34,468 nt of DNA, from assembly GCA_937123825.1 (NCBI GenBank), contig CAKZKQ010000283.1, positions 1-34,468 of the forward strand. The letters are read 5' to 3'. Positions 6,572-15,206 of the stretch are shown piece after piece. Numbering within the stretch: the stretch's first letter is position 1; every line of letters begins with the position of its first letter. Origin of the DNA: an uncultured Pseudomonadota bacterium. Lineage in GTDB: Bacteria; Myxococcota_A; Bradymonadia; Bradymonadales; GCA-2716585. Made by a program: the position numbers and the translations under genes. The notes beneath the pieces were generated by a model. It worked only from the letters and a program-made list of their open reading frames with translations, had not been told where the DNA came from and made no database searches.

Positions 6572-9447
6572 TATTCGGCGGTGCCGTCGTAGTGGGTCGT
6601 GGCGCGCTCAACGGCGCGCTGCGCCACCTCAGAGCCGACGGTGCGGCCAACGAAGTCGTCATGGTTCACGTGGATGCCGCCCCAAAGGCGCGACAAGCCC
6701 GCCTGGTCGGCGGCGTCGTAGTAGGTGGCCCACTGGAGGTCGACGGTCTTGGTGGGACCAAACTCAAAGGTCAGCCATCCAGGCTCAAGGGTGTAGCCAC
6801 CGACTCCGCCGGGGAAGTAGGCGCTGCCGGTGAGCTGGGTGAGGACCTCGGCGGCGCTGCGGCTGAAGGTGCTGTGGCCCGAGGTGAATCCGGGGAAGGC
6901 CGGGGTGACAAAGGTGCGGCGCTGGTAGGGCACCCAGTCCACCGCCCGGATCCAACCGATGCCGCCGACCTCGTTTTCACGGTCACCGGGTTCACCGCGC
7001 CAGGAGAAGACCGCCACCTCGCCCACGTAACGGGCAAGGTGGGCGTGGCGCTGGCCAGGAGCCGAGGACGCTTCGGTGATGACCTCAATGAGGCCGTCTT
7101 CCAGGGGGATGCCTTCGGGGTCGTAAGAGGGGCCGTTGGGGTCGGAGCGCTGGCCCCGGGCACCCAGTGTGCGGATCAAGGTGATGGGGCGCGCGCTGAG
7201 GTAGGTGCGTTTAAGCTCCCAGGCGGCGATGGCGGCGTCGTGGAGGGCGCCGTTGAGGGCCAGATAGACGTGGACGTCCCAGGCAAGGCGGTCCATGGGC
7301 TCTCCTTGACCAAAGAGACGGAATTCAAAGCCAGGGGAGTCGGCGGCGTCGTTGGCCAGGGTGTTCCAGTGGCCCGGAGGGGTCTCTGATTCGGGGCCGT
7401 CCGCCCAGAACTCGGCCATCAGGCGCGCAAAGTCGCCGCGCAGCACCATGTTGGGGGCGTAGGGCTGGTCTGTGGCCGGGTTGATGGGGTGGCCCGTGCC
7501 GTCGTTGGTGCCCAGGGTGCTGTTGCCCTGCGCGCCAGGAGAGATGTCGATCATGACACCGTCCTCGATGTCCAACTCGGCGGTGTAGCGCAAGACCTCC
7601 ACGGTGGCGTCGATCAACTCATCATCAAGGGCGGTGGGGGCGCGGTCGGCCACATCAAAGTAGGGGGCCTCTGGGGCGCTGCGCTCCAGCGCAAAGGCGG
7701 TCACGGCGCCCCAGTGGGGACCAATATAGCCGCGCACTCCGGCGCCTTCAGGGATGCCGTTCTGAGTGACGGCCTCGGCGAGCACAATCTGCTGCCAGAC
7801 CATCGGGTCGTCGGTGCCCGAGCCGGGCGTGTCCACGACCAGTCGAGGCGTCTCGGAGCGGAAGCCGTCGGGGTCTGCGTAGTTCATCTGCTCATTGGCG
7901 CCGTCATCGGCGAAGGCGTCGATGTAGGCCTGACCAATGCGGTTGCCCAGCGCGCTTGGGCTGTCGCCCTCGGCATCGGACTTTGAGGGATCAAAGCCCA
8001 GCGTCTGCATAAAGCCGTTGTAGCAGTCCACAGAGACCTCGCCGCCGATGGCCTGGCCGTAGCGGTGGCTCAAGATGCGGTAGGCGGCGTAGGACATGGC
8101 CTCTTCGCGGGCGGCGTTGATGTCGTCGGCGGTCAGCCGCTCGCGCACGAGGTAGCCGTCGGCGGTCTCGTCGTAGGCGGCCCAGACGTCCCAGAGCGCC
8201 GCCGAGACATGGAAGAGGTTGCGCGCGTGCACTGTGGGCCGGGGCAGGTCGCGCCGCACGGAGTTGAGCAACTGCTCGTTCCAGCGCCGCGCCATGGAGC
8301 CTTCGGGCTCGGGGTCCACTTCATTGGGGGGGCAGGTGCCCGGGGGCAGTTCGGGGACGTAGGTCACGGTCAGCGGCTGCGGCGGTGTGGTCTCTGCGTC
8401 GTCCGGCTGTCCGTGGATCAGCAACCCCTTGTCGAGCGCGGCGGTCAGCACGCCGCCACCCACGGACCACACGCCGCCGTCTGGATCCACCCAGATTGCG
8501 TGGAGCGAGGCCACGCCAAGGGCGACCCCCGTGTCCTGCTGCTCAAACGACCCGCCAGGCACTTTGCGGAACATGTTTCCCCGCGCGCCCGACGCCCACA
8601 CCTCGCCGTTGTCCGCCGCCCACACACCCTGGATCAAGGCTGTGTTGGCGGGCGTCTCGTCTGCAATCTCGGACCCGTCGATGACCAGCAAAGAGCCGCC
8701 GCTTTCGCCGCCGACTGCGTAGAAAGCCTCTTCGTTGTCGGCGGCGTGCACGGTGAAGAGCGTCGTCTCCACCGGCGAATCGAGGACGCTGAAGCCGCTC
8801 GCCGCGCTGCCGCGCAGGATGACGCCGTTTTGGCCAACCACGACGACGTCATCCGGGCCGTTGCCCCAGACCTTGAAGAACGAGGGGGTGTCCCGGTTTT
8901 CATCGAGGGCGATGTCCTCGGGCAGCGCCACCTCGCTCCAGGCCGTGCCGTTGTAGTGCCAGATGAAGCCGTTGCGTCCTGCGACCGAGCCCACGGCGTA
9001 AACGTCCTGGGGGCTGGCGGCCCAGAGCCCAAAGACCGTGTGCTTGCCCAATCCCGGGGTTTGCATCCGCTCAAACTGACCGTTCTGGTAACGCACCACG
9101 TGCGCGTCGGAGCCGGTCATAAAGACCACGTCATCGACCGCGTGCACCCACCACAGGTCGCCCGTCAGACCCGTCTCAAGAGTCTCCCAACGCTCGCCGT
9201 TCCAGTGGATCGCCACCGGACCTGCCCCGCTGTCCGAGCCCACGGCGTAAACGTTGCTGGACGAAGTGCCGTGCACCGCCAGCAGCGCCGCGTCCGGCGA
9301 ATCTACGACCTCGGACCAGGTGTATGCCTGAGGCGGATCGGGCGTCGGCTCCGTCGATGGATCATCGTCGGAGCACCCAACCGTCCAAACCAAGAGCCCC
9401 GCGCACACCAGGGACCACAGCAACCCAAGTTCACGTTTCATATCCAT
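6571..9447 (-). CDS. Lipoprotein with N-terminal propeller-like region and vanadium-dependent haloperoxidase/PAP2 domain
   Basis: 958 residues. I use ATG 9447 (GGAG six bases upstream); ATGs at 9459 and 9441 are alternatives. The signal peptide ends in the lipobox WTVGC (Cys25), followed by an acidic/Pro linker. Residues ~45-330 contain repeated blades such as VHGTSSSNVYAVGSD, LWAASPQDVYAVGS and GPDDVVVVGQNGVILRG, a propeller-like repeat. Residues ~370-958 are a chloroperoxidase-type acid phosphatase/haloperoxidase domain. All vanadate- or phosphate-binding residues are present with family spacing: Lys746 and Arg753 (KRTYLSARP), Ser856-Gly857-His858 (FTSGHSTF), and Arg920 and His926 (RLWGGIH). 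Such enzymes oxidise halide with H2O2; bacterial relatives may instead be phosphatases, and sequence alone does not decide. The lipid anchor places it outside the cytoplasm. It converges on the NHL/lipoprotein operon, with the palindromic element in between. Confidence 0.87.
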   Translation of the reverse strand: MDMKRELGLLWSLVCAGLLVWTVGCSDDDPSTEPTPDPPQAYTWSEVVDSPDAALLAVHGTSSSNVYAVGSDSGAGPVAIHWNGERWETLETGLTGDLWWVHAVDDVVFMTGSDAHVVRYQNGQFERMQTPGLGKHTVFGLWAASPQDVYAVGSVAGRNGFIWHYNGTAWSEVALPEDIALDENRDTPSFFKVWGNGPDDVVVVGQNGVILRGSAASGFSVLDSPVETTLFTVHAADNEEAFYAVGGESGGSLLVIDGSEIADETPANTALIQGVWAADNGEVWASGARGNMFRKVPGGSFEQQDTGVALGVASLHAIWVDPDGGVWSVGGGVLTAALDKGLLIHGQPDDAETTPPQPLTVTYVPELPPGTCPPNEVDPEPEGSMARRWNEQLLNSVRRDLPRPTVHARNLFHVSAALWDVWAAYDETADGYLVRERLTADDINAAREEAMSYAAYRILSHRYGQAIGGEVSVDCYNGFMQTLGFDPSKSDAEGDSPSALGNRIGQAYIDAFADDGANEQMNYADPDGFRSETPRLVVDTPGSGTDDPMVWQQIVLAEAVTQNGIPEGAGVRGYIGPHWGAVTAFALERSAPEAPYFDVADRAPTALDDELIDATVEVLRYTAELDIEDGVMIDISPGAQGNSTLGTNDGTGHPINPATDQPYAPNMVLRGDFARLMAEFWADGPESETPPGHWNTLANDAADSPGFEFRLFGQGEPMDRLAWDVHVYLALNGALHDAAIAAWELKRTYLSARPITLIRTLGARGQRSDPNGPSYDPEGIPLEDGLIEVITEASSAPGQRHAHLARYVGEVAVFSWRGEPGDRENEVGGIGWIRAVDWVPYQRRTFVTPAFPGFTSGHSTFSRSAAEVLTQLTGSAYFPGGVGGYTLEPGWLTFEFGPTKTVDLQWATYYDAADQAGLSRLWGGIHVNHDDFVGRTVGSEVAQRAVERATTHYDGTAE

Positions 9448-9679
9448 TCTTTGCTCCATTCCACGCCTTGCTCACATCCGGCATCAGCCTTTCAGGGCAC
9501 GTTTGCAATTCTCCGTTGAGTCGTTTCCCAGGGGCCAAAGATTATTTTTCAGACAAAGTTCATCGGGCGAGTCCCTGGCGCTGGCTCCAGCGCAGTGTCT
9601 GTCTCTTCAAAGCACTCTAGCCCGTCTTAGGGATGTACTGAGCAAGGGTACGATGCACAATCAAAAAGGAGGAAAAGAG

Positions 9680-10213
9680 ATGACAGCCATGATGTTGATT
9701 GCAGTCAGCGGTGCGGGTCTTTGTGGATTGCTTGCCTGGGGCCTGCTTGTGCCCCGAGAGATGAACGTGTCGCGCAGTGCGGTGGTCCGGGGTCCGCTGC
9801 ACCAGGTCGAAGAGATGGTGAGCCTGCTTCCCAGGCGCTGCCAGTGGATCTCCTGGACCGAGACCGAGCCCGAGGCCCGCTATGACTTTGAAGGGGAGCC
9901 TGGGGAGTTGGGGAGCACCATGGCCTGGGACGGTTCGACCATCGGTCGCGCCACGCTCACCCTCACAGAAAGGGTCCACGGCTCCCACACCCAAGCCCGA
10001 TTGGATTACCATGCCCCCATCCGCATGACGACCACGGACCGATTTGACTTTGAAGACCTCGGTGACGGCACCACGCGGGTCACCTGGACCAACAAGGGCA
10101 AAGTCCCTGCAGGCATGGCGCGCGTCTTTGCGCTGGTGGCCGACCGCGTTCTGGGCCCCGACTATGAGCGCGGCCTGGAGAGGCTTGACGAACAACTGGC
10201 CAGCCGCGCCTGA
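9680..10213 (+). CDS. Membrane-anchored SRPBCC (START-like) family protein
   Basis: 177 residues starting at ATG 9680, with a strong AGGAGG seven bases upstream. The N-terminus (MTAMMLIAVSGAGLCGLLAW) is a transmembrane or uncleaved signal segment. The rest follows the SRPBCC/polyketide-cyclase-like pattern: a basic strand (NVSRSAVVRGPLHQV), a helix, WTETEP, then antiparallel strands (ATLTLTERV, TRVTWTNKGKVP) and a long C-terminal helix with the typical DYERGLERLDEQL ending. These folds bind hydrophobic ligands; the ligand is unknown. It lies 92 bases upstream of the YCII gene on the same strand and may belong with the YCII and sigma-factor genes. Confidence 0.75.
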   Translation: MTAMMLIAVSGAGLCGLLAWGLLVPREMNVSRSAVVRGPLHQVEEMVSLLPRRCQWISWTETEPEARYDFEGEPGELGSTMAWDGSTIGRATLTLTERVHGSHTQARLDYHAPIRMTTTDRFDFEDLGDGTTRVTWTNKGKVPAGMARVFALVADRVLGPDYERGLERLDEQLASRA

Positions 10214-10305
10214 AAAGGCAGCCGCCGACGACCATTTCGCATATCTTTGAGTCGCCAAAACACAAACCACCCAGAGACGACCCTCTGGGCAACAAAGGAA
10301 GAACC

Positions 10306-10665
10306 ATGCAATACATGATCATGATCCACGGAGACGAAGCAGGCTGGGAGCATATGTCGGAGCAGGAGCGCAAGGAGAGCTTTGAGGCCTTTATGGTCTA
10401 CAACGCCAAGCTGGCCAAGGCGGGCGTCTTGCGCTCGGCGGGCTCGCTCAAGCCCAGCCACACCGCGACCACGCTCAAGAGTTCCCAGGGCAAGATCACC
10501 GTCACCGATGGTCCCTTTGCCGAGACCCGGGAGCAGATCACAGGGTTCTACGTCATTGAAACCGACGACCTGGATCAGGCGCTGGACTGGGCTGGCCAGT
10601 GCCCCGCGGTCTGGTTTGCGACCCTTGAAGTGCGCCCCCTGGATGTTGTCCCCGAGGAGCTGTGA
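10306..10665 (+). CDS. YCII-related DGPF-domain protein, partner of the ECF42-type sigma factor
   Basis: A 119-residue protein of the YCII/DGPF family, with an N-terminal MQYMIMIHGDE strand, the family hallmark DGPFAETRE from residue 68 and a closing GFYVIETDDLDQAL strand-helix. Ribosome site GGAAG lies five bases before the ATG. Genes of this family are commonly found next to ECF42 sigma factors. Here the stop codon overlaps the sigma start codon in GTGA, indicating translational coupling. The biochemical role of DGPF proteins is not established. Confidence 0.88.
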   Translation: MQYMIMIHGDEAGWEHMSEQERKESFEAFMVYNAKLAKAGVLRSAGSLKPSHTATTLKSSQGKITVTDGPFAETREQITGFYVIETDDLDQALDWAGQCPAVWFATLEVRPLDVVPEEL

Positions 10666-12260
10666 CCGACCACGCCGAAGAAGTCGCGCGCCGTTTGCCC
10701 GCCTTGATGCAAGAGGGCAACGCCCAGGTGGTCGCGTCCCTGGCGCGCCAACTCCGAGACGTGGAGTTGGCCCAGGACTGCACCCAGGACGCCTGGCTGA
10801 AGGCGTTTGAGACGTGGCCACGCCAGGGCATCCCTGACAATCCCCTGGCGTGGATCCTGCGCGTGGCCCACCGCAGCGCCCGCGATGCGCTGCGCCACCG
10901 TCAAGTCGTGCTCGCCGCACAACCTCGACTCCAACCCCAAACCCAACCCCAAAGCGCGCCCGCCTTTGCCGAGGACGACCAGTTGGCCCTCCTTTTTGCG
11001 TGCTGCCATCCCTCGCTCAACCCCGTGGCGCAGGTGGGCATGGCGCTGCGCAGCCTTTGTGGTTTGTCCACCGACGAGATTGCGCGCGCCTTTGTCGAGG
11101 CCCCCACCGCGACCAAACGCAGGCTCTCGCGGGCCTCTGCCAAAATACGCGACTGCGGCATCCCCATCGCCGTCCCCGGTCCAGACAAGTTCAACCAGCG
11201 GCTCGACGCGGTGTTGGCCTCCATCTACCTGACCTTCAACGAGGGTTACGTCGCCACAGAGAGCAAGACCTACATGCGCCCCAGGCTCTGCCAGCGCGCC
11301 ATCGAGCTTGCCCAGCGCTTGTGGGGGCTGTTGCCCGCCGAGCCCGAAGTGGGGGGTTTGCTTGCCTTGATGACTTTGCACCACGCGCGCCGCGACGGGC
11401 GCATCGATGCCCAAGGCGAGCCCGTGGCGCTCGAAGACCAGGATCGCAGCCTGTGGCACCGCCAGGAGATCGAGGTGGGCCAGACCCTCCTTGCCCAGGC
11501 GCTCGGTCAGGGCCAACCCGGCGCCTACCAGGTCCAAGCCGCCATCGCCGCGCTTCATGCCCAGGCCCCAGACGCCGAACACACCGACTGGCCCCAGATC
11601 GCCGCCCTCTACGGCGTCTTGCTGCGCCACATTCACACGCCTGTGGTGGAGTTGAACGCCGCTGTGGCGCTGGGGATGTCCGCAGGGCCACAGGTGGGTC
11701 TGGAGTGGCTCGCGCGGCTTAAAAGGCAAGGCGACGCCGTCCCATATCTGGTCGACGCCGCCAGGGCAGACCTTTTGCGCCGGGCAGGACAGCTCCCACA
11801 GGCTCAGGCCGCAACTTTGGAAGCGCTGCGCACCGCCGACAACCCCTTTACGCGGCACTTTCTGCACAAAAAGCTCAGCGAGTTGGTCCTTCCCGGCGAG
11901 CGCCGTCGCCGCAAGCGGCTGCCCGAGTTGGAGCAGGTCGACATTCTGGGGACGGGCGCCTGGGAGCCGATTGACGCCCTCTTTCCCCGGCCCAAAGGCC
12001 GCGGTCGCCCCCCAAGGCCCGCCCGCGAACTCTTGCAGGGCATCGCCTGGGTCCTGCTCAACGGCGCCCCCTGGCGCGCCTTCCCGCGCGCGCTTGGACC
12101 CTGGCGCACTGCATACCACCGCTACCGCGTCTGGGAGCGTGACGGTCGACTGCTGCGCGCCTTTGAAATCCTGGCCCCCCACTCAACCCACGCCGCAACC
12201 ACCCTGGCACTGCTGCGAGGCCTGCAAGCCGACTCTTTCAGGGAGCCTTTGGGTCGATGA
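10662..12260 (+). CDS. ECF42-type sigma factor with a C-terminal IS5-transposase-like (DUF4096) domain
   Basis: 532 residues from a GTG start that overlaps the YCII stop; GAGGAG is just upstream. Residues ~25-80 are sigma region 2 (QDCTQDAWLKAFETWP, NPLAWILRVAHRSARDAL). Residues ~128-163 are region 4 (CGLSTDEIARAF, TKRRLSRASAKIRD). Residues ~185-420 form the helical TPR-like extension of this group (YLTFNEGYVA, LLALMTLHHARRDGR, and NPFTRHFLHKKLSEL where the family normally ends). After a basic linker (GERRRRKRL), residues 434-503 match the N-terminal helix-turn-helix domain of IS5-type transposases: WEPIDALFP, GRGRPPRPARELLQGIAWVL, GAPWRAFPRALGPW and YHRYRVWERDG. No transposase DDE core follows. 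The join is in frame with no disrupted codon. Family members are usually ~400-420 residues, so ~110 residues are extra. The tail overlaps the end of the convergent kinase gene by 23 bases. Confidence 0.85.
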   Translation: MTDHAEEVARRLPALMQEGNAQVVASLARQLRDVELAQDCTQDAWLKAFETWPRQGIPDNPLAWILRVAHRSARDALRHRQVVLAAQPRLQPQTQPQSAPAFAEDDQLALLFACCHPSLNPVAQVGMALRSLCGLSTDEIARAFVEAPTATKRRLSRASAKIRDCGIPIAVPGPDKFNQRLDAVLASIYLTFNEGYVATESKTYMRPRLCQRAIELAQRLWGLLPAEPEVGGLLALMTLHHARRDGRIDAQGEPVALEDQDRSLWHRQEIEVGQTLLAQALGQGQPGAYQVQAAIAALHAQAPDAEHTDWPQIAALYGVLLRHIHTPVVELNAAVALGMSAGPQVGLEWLARLKRQGDAVPYLVDAARADLLRRAGQLPQAQAATLEALRTADNPFTRHFLHKKLSELVLPGERRRRKRLPELEQVDILGTGAWEPIDALFPRPKGRGRPPRPARELLQGIAWVLLNGAPWRAFPRALGPWRTAYHRYRVWERDGRLLRAFEILAPHSTHAATTLALLRGLQADSFREPLGR

Positions 12261-13584
12261 GGGGGCCTTCGAGGCGGACTTCGAGCCCCGTGGGTTCCAG
12301 CGGCGCGTAGTGGATGGACCATCCTGCGCGCTGCGCCACCTCTTGGGTGATGAGTGTGCCCATCCCTGGTCCTCGGGGGCGCGCTTCGTCGTGCAAGAAT
12401 GTGGCGTGCTGGAGGCTGGCCAGAGTATCCTGGGGCATGCCTGGGCCATCGTCTGCCACCACCAGGGTGAAGCGGCCCTGGGTGTCCTGTTGTGAGAGTG
12501 TGATGGCGACGTGCCCCGGCTTGCGGTTGTGCTCAACGGCGTTCTGGATGAGGTTGGCCACCGCGCGCTCTGCCAGCGCCGGTGTGCAGGCCACCCAGAC
12601 TTCCTGCTCGGGTGTGTTGGCGGCGACCTCAATCCCGGCGTGGCGGCCCACGATGGCAAACCGTTGTTCCAGGCGGCGCACAAGACTGGTCAGCTCCACG
12701 CTGCCAGAGGTGACGTCGACCTCATGGCGCAAGCGCGCAGCCTGATGAAGGTTTTCCACCATGGATGAGAGGAAGACGACGTCGGCCAGCGCACGCTGTG
12801 CCTCCTCCCGCATGGAGCCCTGTGATTGTGTGGCCAGGGCTTCCAGGGCCAGGTGCATGCTGGCCAGCGGGGTCCTGAGGTCGTGGGCGACACCGGCGAG
12901 GTGGTGTTCGAGGGCTTTGTTGCGGGCTTCCAGGGCTTGGTGGGCCTCTTGGAGCCTGTGGTGGCTCTGGGTGAGCATCTGCGCGATGTGCGCCAGGGCG
13001 TCTGTGTTCTGGAGTTGTTGCGGTGTGAAGGCGTCGCTGCCCACGTCTTTGGCGGCGTCGGCGACCTCTTCAATGCGCTTTTGCAGGGGGCGCACCACCA
13101 ACAAGAAGGTGCCCAGCACGGTCAGGATCATGCCTACGATGATGGCGCTGGCCAGCACACCGCGGATGTGCAGAGAGATGGGGGCGTTGAGGTTCTTTGA
13201 GGTGAGCCTGAGGATCGCGCAGGGCCCATCGGGTGCGTGCAACGCGACGGAGAGGATGCGGTTTGGGGACATCTCCACCGCCACGCCTTGTTGCGCAACC
13301 ACCTTTTGCAAGAGTGTGGGTTCGATGGGGGGTGCGTTGGGGTTGCGCGAGCGGCCTGCGCGATCGTAGGCAAAGAAGGACATGTCGCCCGACTTCCACC
13401 CCCAGGATTCGGGGGCTGCGGTGCAGGCATCATGGTCGATGCCGCTGAGTTGATGCTCCAGCGCGGCGGTCTGCACGATGGGGGTGACGATCCGCAGGCC
13501 GATGATGACCAGCATGCCCACAACGACACAGGCCAGGGCAGTGCCCAGGAGCAAACGGCGCAGCAGCGGTGGTGATGATGTCAC
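12238..13584 (-). CDS. Membrane sensor histidine kinase
   Basis: 448 residues from a GTG start at 13584, whose codon overlaps the response-regulator stop in GTGA and has GGAGGA close upstream; an in-frame ATG 36 bases earlier is less likely. Order: a first membrane helix (LLLGTALACVVVGMLVIIGL), a periplasmic sensor of ~110 residues, a second helix (ASAIIVGMILTVLGTFLLVV), a HAMP-like and coiled-coil linker, the dimerisation/phosphoacceptor helix VAHDLRTPLASM with His234, the N box NLIQNAVEHN, the G1 box VVADDGPGMP and a G2-like GPGMGTLITQEVAQRAG. All core ATPase motifs are present. The periplasmic sensor has no recognised domain. It forms a two-component system with the preceding gene. Its last 23 bases are shared, antisense, with the end of the sigma gene. 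Confidence 0.92.
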   Translation of the reverse strand: MTSSPPLLRRLLLGTALACVVVGMLVIIGLRIVTPIVQTAALEHQLSGIDHDACTAAPESWGWKSGDMSFFAYDRAGRSRNPNAPPIEPTLLQKVVAQQGVAVEMSPNRILSVALHAPDGPCAILRLTSKNLNAPISLHIRGVLASAIIVGMILTVLGTFLLVVRPLQKRIEEVADAAKDVGSDAFTPQQLQNTDALAHIAQMLTQSHHRLQEAHQALEARNKALEHHLAGVAHDLRTPLASMHLALEALATQSQGSMREEAQRALADVVFLSSMVENLHQAARLRHEVDVTSGSVELTSLVRRLEQRFAIVGRHAGIEVAANTPEQEVWVACTPALAERAVANLIQNAVEHNRKPGHVAITLSQQDTQGRFTLVVADDGPGMPQDTLASLQHATFLHDEARPRGPGMGTLITQEVAQRAGWSIHYAPLEPTGLEVRLEGPLIDPKAP

Positions 13585-14264
13585 GTCTCCTCCAGGTCGC
13601 AGCGGTAGCCAATGCCCCACACCGTCTTGATGTGTTTGGCGGCCTCGGGCCCAAGTTTCTTGCGGATGCGAGAGATGTGGCTGTCCACAGTGCGGTCGTT
13701 GCAGTCGCCGTCTTCTGAGAGCGCTTGGTCTGCGATCTGCGCCCGCGTCTGTGCGCGGCCTGCGCGTTGTCGCAAGAGGGCCAGGACGTTGAACTCGTAG
13801 CCCGTCATGCCCAGGTCTTCCCCATTGCGTTGCACCACGCGCGCATCGAGGTCGAGGACTGTGTCCGCCAGGGCAAGCTTTCTGTGCTCCTTGCTCTGGC
13901 CAGGGTTCAGCCGTGAGCGAATCCGCGCGACCAACTCTTCCATAAAGAAGGGCTTGGGCACAAAGTCGACCGCGCCGTTCTCAAAGCTCTTTAGCCGCGC
14001 TGGCAGATGCGTCATGGCCGAGAGCACAATGATGGGGACAGAGGCCCGCGAACGCACCGCGTCGAGCACCTCAAAGCCCGTGCGCTCTGGCAACATCAGG
14101 TCGAGCAGCACCAGATCAAACGCCTCGGACAGGATCAACTCCAGGCCGCGGTCGCCCGACATGGCCAGGCTGAGCCTGAAACCCGCTTGCTTGAGGCCGC
14201 GCATAAGCCCCTGCGCAACACCAGCGTCGTCCTCCACGATGAGAATATGGGGTGTATCGTCCAT
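13581..14264 (-). CDS. OmpR/PhoB-family response regulator
   Basis: 227 residues from ATG 14264 (GGAGG four bases upstream). Receiver domain: acidic pocket Glu11-Asp12-Asp13, phosphoacceptor Asp55 in LVLLDLMLPERTG, Ser82 (IIVLSAM) and Lys104 (VPKPF). The C-terminal winged helix shows MTGYEFNVLALL, the recognition helix RTVDSHISRIRKKLG and the wing VWGIGYRCD. It is the first gene of the pair with the histidine kinase, joined by a 4-base overlap. The signal and the target genes are not evident from the window. Confidence 0.94.
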   Translation of the reverse strand: MDDTPHILIVEDDAGVAQGLMRGLKQAGFRLSLAMSGDRGLELILSEAFDLVLLDLMLPERTGFEVLDAVRSRASVPIIVLSAMTHLPARLKSFENGAVDFVPKPFFMEELVARIRSRLNPGQSKEHRKLALADTVLDLDARVVQRNGEDLGMTGYEFNVLALLRQRAGRAQTRAQIADQALSEDGDCNDRTVDSHISRIRKKLGPEAAKHIKTVWGIGYRCDLEET

Positions 14265-14408
14265 CTCGCCTCCAGTCACCACGGATCCTTCAGGATGCTC
14301 TCATGGCGATGGTAGCGCGATTTTGTTGACCAGATCTTGAGGGACTCGGAAAAAGCAGCGGCCTGGTTTGTGCTGGAGTGGGATTTGGAGGTGATGTTTG
14401 GCATGAAC

Positions 14409-15158
14409 TCAGCGCAGGTGGGGCTGGCTGCGTCGCTGGAGGGCGGAGGGGGTCATGCCGAAGGTGCGCTTGAATGTTCGGCTCATGTGGGCCGCGTCCG
14501 CAAAGCCAGCCTCGATCGCCGCCTCCGAAAGCCCCGCGCCGTTGACGATGGACGTCGCGGCGCGCTGAAGCTTCAGCCACCGCAGGTAGGGGCGCAGGGG
14601 GATGCCCACCGATTCAGTGAAGACGTGCATGAGCCGTGAGGGGGAGAGGTTGACGCGCGCGGCGAGCGCTTCGAGCGAGGTGTCGACCTCGGTGTTGTTG
14701 CGCAGGGTTTTAAGGAGTGTGCGTACGCGTGGGTGCATGCGTGGGCGCGAGGTGGGAGCGGCAAGCGTGTCTCGCGCGTGTGCCATGAAGATGTCGAGGT
14801 CGACGCGTCCGGGGGCGTTGGGGAGATCGGTGAGCAAGGCGCCGCGTTCAGTCGCTGAGATCAGTCGGATTTTTCCGTCGAAGGTGGCGCGCAGGCTTGC
14901 GCCGTCGACCGACTCGGGGTCCCAGAACGCGAGCACCACCGTTTGTCCCGTGGCCCGCACCGCGTGTTTGACGTCTGGGGCTGTGAGGATCCCCGGCGCG
15001 CGGTGCTCGTCGTCTCCGACCTGCACCCACAGTTCCCCGCTGCGCGCGAGCACGAGGTGCATCGCGTGGTGGGCGTGCGGCGCGCTTTCGTCGCCGGGGG
15101 CCTGCGCGGCCAGGCGCGAGGGCCAGATTGTGAATGGTTCTGCATTGGGGAGTTTCAT
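14409..15158 (-). CDS. AraC-family transcriptional regulator
   Basis: 249 residues. The N-terminal ~100 residues form a cupin-like sensor (HAHHAMHLVLARSGELWVQV). The C-terminal ~100 residues hold the double helix-turn-helix: SLEALAARVNLSPSRLMHVF, then GIPLRPYLRWLKLQRA, and AAIEAGFADAAHMSRTFKRT followed by FGMTPSAL. It is the last of three leftward genes (cupin, DoxX-like, AraC), 48 bases after DoxX, so it may control this cluster. The inducer is unknown. Confidence 0.9.
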   Translation of the reverse strand: MKLPNAEPFTIWPSRLAAQAPGDESAPHAHHAMHLVLARSGELWVQVGDDEHRAPGILTAPDVKHAVRATGQTVVLAFWDPESVDGASLRATFDGKIRLISATERGALLTDLPNAPGRVDLDIFMAHARDTLAAPTSRPRMHPRVRTLLKTLRNNTEVDTSLEALAARVNLSPSRLMHVFTESVGIPLRPYLRWLKLQRAATSIVNGAGLSEAAIEAGFADAAHMSRTFKRTFGMTPSALQRRSQPHLR

Positions 15159-15206
15159 GCAAAGAGCCTATGCACCGGGGCGGTTGATGGCAACACCACG
15201 GGCGCG

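Noticed and set aside
8065..9519. 484-codon plus-strand open frame opposite the haloperoxidase gene
   Set aside because: It has no ribosome site, no family motifs and His/Arg/Val-rich antisense composition; the opposite strand carries an intact active site.
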